The translations under genes and the position numbers were made by a program. From Palaemon carinicauda (Eukaryota; Arthropoda; Malacostraca; Decapoda; Palaemonidae): a stretch of DNA of 64,000 bases. Below the pieces are notes generated by a model. That model made no database searches. It saw nothing but the letters and a program-made list of their open reading frames with translations, and was not told where the DNA came from. Shown piece by piece: positions 57,729 to 64,000 of the stretch (the first letter of the stretch is position 1; every line of letters starts with the position of its first letter). The stretch is from contig NC_090750.1 in NCBI RefSeq assembly GCF_036898095.1, positions 94,851,546 through 94,915,545 on the forward strand, in the 5' to 3' direction.

Positions 57729-58693
57729 CATTTCATGATTATCTTGCTCTAGCGGTTAAGAAAAGATTTCGGATCTTAGAAGGTAGTATAGACTTCCTAG
57801 AAGAATACAAGTCTAAGTCAACTAGAAGACAATACGAATCATCTAGGAAAAAATGGGTTGCTTTTGTTAAAGCAAAAGGACCGAAAGAAATTTCAATAGA
57901 CTTCTGTCTGTCCTTTATCCACCTTCATAATCAAGGTCTGGCAGCTAACTCTATACTGTAACTACGTGTAAGTCAGCCTTGACTAGACCTCTTCTATATG
58001 CCTTTCAAGTGGATCTGACGAATGAAATCTTTAACAAGATCCCAAAGGCATGCGCTAGACTTAGGCCTGCAGCTCTTCCGAAGCCCATCTCATGGTCTTT
58101 GGACAAGGTCCTACATTCATTGTTCTCTCAAGGATCTAACCCAGAAGGTTATTTTCCTGTTCGCTATAGCCTCAGGGGCTAGAATTAGTGAAATAGTAGC
58201 CCTATCAAGAAATGAGGGCCACATTCAGATCACAGAAGTGGGAGAACTGAATCTCTTTCCTGATCCAGCCTTCCTCGCCAAGAACGAGCTACCCACTAAA
58301 AGATGGGGTCCCTGGAGAATCTGCCCTCTGAAGGAAGATGTCTCTCTATGTCCAGTAGAGTGTCTAAAGGTCTATCTTCGTAGAACTTCAGACTTCAGGG
58401 GAGGACAGCTCTTCAAAGGAGAAACCTCAGGATCAAACTTATCCCTAAAACAACTGAGGGCGAAGCTCACCTACTTCATTCGCAGAGCAGATCCTGACAG
58501 TACACCCGCAGGTCATGATCCAATGAAAATTGCTTCATCACTGAACTTTTTTCAGTATATGGACTTTGAGCGTCTTCGCTCATATACTGGATGGAAATCA
58601 TCCAGAGTGTTCTACAAACACTATGCTAAGGAAGTCCATGAACTGAAGCATTACGTGGTGGCAGCAGGTAGTGTATTAAAACCTGTCGTCTAG
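57729..58693 (+). pseudogene. C2 tyrosine recombinase
   Basis: N-terminal part FLEEYKSKSTRRQYESSRKK and WVAFVKAKGP, interrupted by stops near 57960-58020, then an open frame to 58693: IASGARISEIVAL (first catalytic Arg), FLAKNELPTKRWGPW, LCPVECLKVYLRR, AGHDPMK (His kept; the HxxR Arg is Lys), YTGWKSSRVFYKHYAKEV (Trp and the presumed Tyr nucleophile), ending AAGSVLKPVV. The longest surviving YR frame of family C, but with a changed catalytic residue and a broken N-terminus. 58694-59150 is AT-rich with no gene. Confidence 0.82.
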
Positions 58694-59154
58694 TGCTGCG
58701 ATGAACAGACAATTGATTGGGACTATCAATTAGGATGAAAAGGTGTTGACACTTCCAGTGTGATACCTTTTAAGTGAGTGTCAGCATGGTGACACTAAGA
58801 CTGTTCAAAATCTCAGGTATGGAATTATACAGATAACACTTGTGCCGTGTGTACGTAGTACACTGTGTTGATAGTATACAACATTTACAGAATTTATATT
58901 GGGAAAATTTATCAAAATTTTCAGCTTTAGAGTGGCACTCATTTCTTCCCTTTCACAGAGTGAAAAATATTTTCTGTATATGTTGCACGTAGGCTATACC
59001 TTTAACACGTTACATTCGTTTCGCTCGTTTTCCATTGTCATTTATTCGAAATAAATGTCTATTAGAGTGTAATTGCGTCCTATTTCGCCCTGCAATAACA
59101 TTGTCTATGATTAGTGGTAATGACAGATAACGGTAACGTCATTTGTCTCAATGG

Positions 59155-59890
59155 TCCAGATGACCATAGAAAAATTGTCCCAAAGTTAAGGCACGGCACC
59201 TATGAAAATCCAAAGATACAGTGGCTCCCCTTCCAAATTCACCACTCTTCCCCCTCAAGGCGAAAACGCTATTTGGGGTGAATATCACTGTGTCATATCA
59301 AGCATATGTCCCCTGAATTATGCGATATCCTTAAGAGAAAATTTAAGGATATTTGCACCAGGAGTAAGAATTCTGGAGACCTAAAGGTCAATTATCCCTT
59401 GGAAGCTACTTATAGAAACCTTCCATCAGGACGACATGGCTATCTCGCCCAAAAATAGATTTTTCGCTTCACTCAAAATCCGTTTTCTGGGTGAGATGGC
59501 CATGTCGTCCTGATGGAAGGTTCTTATTGGTAGCTTTCTAAGGGATATTTGGCTACAGTGATATTCCCAGAGAATTGACCTTTAGGTCTCCAGAATTCTA
59601 ACTCCTGACGCGAATATCCTTAAAATTTCCCTTAAGGATATCGCATAAAATCAGGGGATGTATATCTTGATACGACACATGGCAATTTTCACCCCGAATA
59701 GCGTTTTCGTTTCGAGGGGGAAGAGTGGCGAAAATAGAAGGGGAGCCGTTATCAAGGTTACCTTTCCTCCCGTACTATTACGAGGCTCCAAGCTGGTGCT
59801 CATTCCTTGTAGCAATGAGCATGATGCTACAGATATAGTAGTTTCGGGAGGGATCTGACCTTGGGACAATTTTACATGGTCACACAGGCC
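59155..59890 (+). repeat. C2 hairpin: ICR-like double inverted copy of the terminus
   Basis: 59155-59480 is an inverted copy and 59483-59890 a direct copy of the C2 terminal region; they meet at ACTCAAAATCCGTTTTCTGG. Pairing extends to GACCATAGAAAAATTGTCCC against GGGACAATTTTACATGGTC. An ICR has this inverted-then-direct order, but here the arms are about 300-400 bp rather than 40-60. Alternatively the second arm is the start of another family C copy. Confidence 0.65.
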
Positions 59891-59900
59891 ATTAAGAAAT

Positions 59901-61547
59901 ATGACAACACTGCTACACGTCACTACCTCTACTAATTTGAATAGGGAAAGTTCTGTTGATGATATCAGAACGGGAAAGGACCATTCTACTGATATTCCAA
60001 AATTGAGTATTTTGGGTAACACGAGGAAACTTCGAATCCTTCATGTTACCCAAATTCCAATAGAGACAAACTATGATGATCTATATAAAGCATTTGAGTG
60101 CTATGGATGTATAAAAGAAATAAGAATGAAACTTGAAGATTAAAAATGGGATTCATGGATATCTTACTGTAGTTATGACGAAGCATTTAGTGCAATAAGT
60201 ATCATGAATAATATTAAAATTAATAACTTGAATGTTGCTGCTGCTCTCTGTGACAAGGTGCCAAAGGATTTGGATGTACATAGGCCTGCCGATTGGTTGG
60301 AAAAAGACGTGGTTTTAGTTATACCTTCGCAGAGAAAGTCAAAACCACCAATGTGGCTTAAAGCTGAATCAAAGGGGGTTACAGGGAATTATTTTAAAAT
60401 ATGCAAATTAATTCAGAAAAAAAGTAGGAACTGTTGCACCGGGTGATATATCTCGTTTTGGAAAAATACTTTCCTTATCCATGCCAAATCAAGAACACAG
60501 TCTGTAATACTGTACTGTTCAACGTAAAAACAACTAATGATGATTATTAAGTTAGTTGTCAAATCCCACCTAAATTTTAGCTACGGAAGGTGACTAGTTT
60601 TTAACAGAGCTCTGTATGAATTTACAAAGGAGGAAATACTGGCCATGTGTCCACTAAATGTATGGAAAGTTCACAAAGTCCCAGGTACATCAATGATAAT
60701 CCTTATGTTCCAGGATACTTATGTACCTTTCCATATTATTATTGACAACGAAATGGTTAAAGTGAGACCATTCAAGCAGAAGCCACTGTAATGCTTTAAT
60801 TGTTTTTAATTTGGGCACCCGTCTACAGTTTGCAAAAATGAGTAAATGTGTGGTATTTGCTCCAAAGCTTACTGTGGAGAATGTGCACTTGGAGCCAGGT
60901 GTTTAAATTGCAACTTGAATCATAAATCCACAGACAAGAGCTGCGAACTGTATAAATTGAAGGAAGCTGCCCTCAACAAATCGAATTTAGAACATATAGG
61001 TGTGGGACATGCTGAAAGACTATTAAATAAATCAAATACTTATGCTAAGGCATTAAAATCAAACCAACCTGGTACTGCCAATAGCTCAAGAAAAAGAAAT
61101 ATACCATCTGATGAAATGTCAAATGACGAGGTAAGCATGTTACCCCCTGAGTCTTTACCATGGTTCATTAACACTAGGGCATTGCCCATTTCTGTACAGC
61201 CTTCATCCCCCATTACAAAAACTAGTACAAACCTCTCTCAGGCCATGTCCTTGCCTGATTTGATGGAGGTTCCACTCAAAACCAACTTATCTGGTGTACC
61301 TGTAGTGGGAAAGATGCAAAAACCTAGAATCCCATCATCTATTAATCGTAAAAGAGAGAGACCTCCATCTCTCTCTTCCCCCTCCATTAGAAACATTAAA
61401 GTTATAACTTCAAATAAATTTTATGTTTTGTCTGTTGATGTTTCTAATGAACCAGAAGATAAACCGAATAAATCAGAAATTAAAGTTGAGGTCCACCAGC
61501 CTCCTCAACAAATAGATCAAAAGGACACAAAGAAAAACCCAACGTAA
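59901..61547 (+). pseudogene. N2 ORF1 (RRM-like plus zinc knuckles)
   Basis: Mostly one frame. An RRM-like fold is suggested by LRILHVTQIP (first strand), DLYKAFECYGCIKEIRM (helix and ribonucleoprotein strand), a TAA at 60141-60143, then WISYCSYDEAFSAISIMNN and INNLNVAAAL (last strand). After a frame change near 60425 the zinc-binding part appears: CFNCF, a stop, FGHPSTVC, a stop, then the open frame 60846-61547 with CGICSKAYCGECALGARCLNCNLNH. A low-complexity Ser/Lys tail follows. ORF1 proteins of this kind bind element RNA. Four or more stops; inactive. Confidence 0.72.
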
Positions 61548-61689
61548 AACCCAACATATCAAGACCATCTCTGAAGAAACCTACATGTAATAGTGTTAGA
61601 TTAAAAACTGCTAATGGGAAGACCTCATCCAAGATGTCTTCCAAAAATAATCCAAAGTTTTCTCCTCCATTTTGCAATGGAATTGTCAG

Positions 61690-62750
61690 AGTTAAGGGCC
61701 AAATAGGAAGAACTTATCCATGAACATTCCCCCATAATTGTATGTCTACAGGAAAGTAAGCTTAAGACTAACACTCCTAGTCCTCATGAGTATGTTACCT
61801 ATAGAACACCATATAATCACCAAGCAGGAAGCCATGTCAAGAGTCTCATGTACGTTCGTCGATGTGTTCCCCAAATACCTTTGTGTATTCGTACACCCCT
61901 GCAGGCAGTGGTTGTACAAATTGATATAGGGAGAAAATACACAATATGCTCTTTGTACTTGCCTTCAAATGATAATATTTTATATGATGATTAGTAGAGG
62001 TCATTCAACAACTCCCTCAAACTTTTCTCTTACTGGGAGATATGAATGGTAGACATTCTTTATGGGGTGATGTTTTGGCAAACACAAAGGGCAATGTTAT
62101 CTCATCAAATGTGGAGAATGAGGATGCCGGACTCCTTAACATAGGAGAGCTCATGCACTTCCATGTTCAGAGAGGTACCTTAACATGCATTTACCTTTCG
62201 ATTGCAATCTCTATCTGCCTTCCTGATTTCGATTGGAAGACATTAGATGATTAGCATACTAGTGATCATGCACCAATCAGTATAAACACCAGTGGTCCGC
62301 CTTTACAAAGATCGCCACGATGAAATCTTGACATGGCAGACTGGGTTAAATTTTGTGAGCTTAGGGAAATCGAGGGGAGTGCAGAAGTTTGAAATTATTG
62401 ATGATGCCTTAGACCTACTGAATGAAAACTCTCCATACAGTAGGAATCAATTTGATTCCCAAAACCACAGGATTATTCAGACAACGACCAATCCCTTGGT
62501 GGTCGTCAGAATTAACAGTTTTGCACAGAGACCCCAGATCTCTGACTAGATTGAGTAGACGCAGTACTGATGAAAATTTGATAACATATAAAAAGTGTAG
62601 AGCACAGTTCCACCGTGCCATGAAAGAAGCTAGACGCCAGTCTTGGGCATCTTTTGTTTTCTCCATTAACAGTAGAACACTACCATCTTCTGTAGGGAGG
62701 AAAATAAAAGAGATTGCAGGCAAATTCACCCCAAACCCACCATGTGTGTG
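61690..62750 (+). pseudogene. N2 ORF2 endonuclease domain and linker
   Basis: Endonuclease blocks in shifting frames: IIVCLQESKLK near 61735 (the Glu motif), GRKYTICSLYLPS near 61930, LLGDMNGRHSLWGD at 62030-62070 (Asp/Asn motif) and TSDHAPISI near 62260 (Ser-Asp-His motif). The linker PWWSSELTVLHRD and ARRQSWASFVFSIN (62422-62754) follows as usual before RT. It nicks target DNA in intact relatives. Stops after DWKTLDD and elsewhere. Confidence 0.8.
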
Positions 62751-64000
62751 TTGAAAGTGAACGGTCAGTATTTGAGTGAAGCAAATGATGTTAGCAATGC
62801 CGTGGCTGATAATTTTTCAAATGTATCATACAAGTGTGTTGCAGCTCCGGGTCACCATTATAGGAGCATTGAAGAAAAGAAAATTTTAAATTTTGCAACA
62901 GGAAGTGAAGTTTTATAATTCTCCTTTTACTGAAAGAGAGCTTGATTCCGCACTTGATACAGTACTTGTAACGATACAGCCCCTGGACCCGATGGAATTC
63001 CATGCAATGATTAAACATGTTCGTTGTATTACAAAGTTATTTATTTTAAACATTATTAATCAAATATTGCATGATCATAGTTACCCAAGTGTTTAGGAAC
63101 TAGCCATTATTTTAGCCTTTCTTAAACCTGGTAAGGACCAGTTTTTAGCAGCAAACTATCGACCTATTGCATTGACATATTGTTTATGTAAAGTTCTTGG
63201 AGAAGATGGTCAATGCAAGGCTGATACGGTACCTTGAAATGAAGGGTATTTTATCACCCATTCATGTGGATTCAGAAAAATGCACTCAATGACTGATGTG
63301 TTGATACGACTTAAGTCCTATATTTGTGAAGACTTTGCTTCCAAACAGCACCATGTGACAGTCTTTTTTTTTTTTACCTTGAAAAGACATATGATACTAC
63401 ATGGAGATATGGTGTACTTGAAACAATTCATGAATTGGGATTAAGAAGAGAGCTACCACTATTTATGCAGTGATTTCTTTACCATAAAGTTTTTCAAGTG
63501 AGAGTGGGGGAAACTCTATCAAGAGAGTATTTGTCAGGAAGAAGTTGCTCAGGGTAATGTGCTGAGTGTAACCCTGTTTGCACTAGCAATTAATGGGATA
63601 TCCTCAGTCATTCCTCGGGGTGTTCTCTCAACATTATTTGTGGATGATGTCTCCATATCATTTTCTTGAGCTAGAATGGCAATGGTTGAGAGAAGAATAC
63701 AACTCTCATTTGACAAAATTATCCAGTGGGCTGATATGAATGGATTTAAGTTCTCGACAAGTAAAACTACTATTGTCCATTTCTGTCATATCCGGGGAGT
63801 ACATTCAGACCCGGATATATGCTTTAAAGATCAACGGATCCCATGTGTAAGTGAAGCTAAATTTTTTGGTTTAATATTTGATTGTAGGCTTATGTGGGTT
63901 TCTCACTTAGAAGCATTAAAAGCTAAATGTCTTGAGGCTCTGAATCTTTTAAAAGTATTGTCCCATACATCATGGGGCAGACCGCAAAACTGTTTTGAAA
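62750..64000 (+). pseudogene. N2 ORF2 reverse transcriptase, partial
   Basis: RT motifs: PLDPMEFHAMIK (degraded PGPDGI), LAIILAFLKPGKD and NYRPIALTYCLCK, CGFRKMHSMTDVLIR, EVAQGNVLSVTLFALAINGI, TLFVDDVSISF with the catalytic pair as FVDD (63637-63648), WADMNGFKFSTSKT, and FFGLIFDCRLMWVSHLEALK. At least six stops or frameshifts. It is cut by the window end before the RNase H expected from N1. Confidence 0.85.

Larger units (their letters stand above)
51373..59890 (+). mobile_element. Element C2, degraded family C DIRS-like retrotransposon
   Basis: Left terminus at about 51373 (AAAATGGATTTTGAAACGAA), left ITR to about 51750, a 2.5-kb leader with tandem repeats, gag (54261-55822), RT (56155-56700), RNase H/MT (57050-57650), YR (57729-58693) and a long ICR-like hairpin (59155-59890). 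The right ITR is not found; N2 starts there. It is related to C1 by termini, RT and gag. Every gene is broken. Confidence 0.8.
59891..64000 (+). mobile_element. Non-LTR retrotransposon N2 (I/Jockey-like), runs off the window
   Basis: ORF1 with RRM-like and zinc-knuckle parts, then ORF2 with an apurinic-type endonuclease and RT, all on the plus strand and broken by scattered stops. Its 5' end is taken where C2 similarity stops (about 59890); no target duplication could be checked because the 3' end lies outside. The RT stretch with LLKVLSHTSWG at the window end is typical of a common arthropod I/Jockey-related lineage. Confidence 0.85.

Overview
The window is an animal repeat island with no recognisable host gene. 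It suggests an arthropod, most likely a decapod crustacean: DIRS-type (tyrosine-recombinase) retrotransposons dominate, and there are long (GA)n, (CT)n and (AT)n tracts, a tRNA-type SINE, a TA-flanked terminal-inverted-repeat element and I/Jockey-type non-LTR elements. DIRS-like elements are known to be widespread in Decapoda; assignment to this group is inference.

Three DIRS families are present, and names are used throughout. Family A copies are A1 (1014-6431, +), A4 (22-1013 plus 6432-12395, +), A0 (1-21 plus 12396-12607, + fragment), A3 (25864-32711, +), A2 (44109-36580, -), A5 (45105-44110 plus 36579-32712, -), A0' (45148-45106, -) and an old relic A8 (about 48560-51147, +). Family B is one almost intact element, B1 (19403-12627, -). 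Family C copies are C1 (25863-12608, -, split by B1 and by a TIR element) and C2 (51373 to about 59890, +). Each better-preserved copy has the order gag, reverse transcriptase/RNase H/methyltransferase-like (RT-RH-MT), tyrosine recombinase (YR), with inverted terminal repeats and an internal complementary region (ICR).

Region by region: 1-12395 is A1 nested inside A4, itself apparently inside A0. 12608-25863 is C1 with B1 nested in it (12627-19403) and a foldback TIR element (22527-24456). 25864-32711 is A3. 32712-45126 is a second, inverted copy of the 1-9052 segment (A2 nested in A5), with a private 1.1-kb non-LTR insertion at 35125-36247. 45149-46650 has no recognisable gene. 46800-51147 holds tandem repeats and relic A8 with a SINE inside. 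51373-59890 is C2. 59891-64000 is a degraded non-LTR element running off the window end.

The best objects are B1, which has 159-bp ITRs identical by eye, an ICR exactly complementary to both element ends, open RT-RH-MT and YR frames and a gag with a single stop; the inverted duplication, which shares nested-insertion junctions; and a TAA at the same YR codon in all four recent family A copies. All alignments were made by eye.
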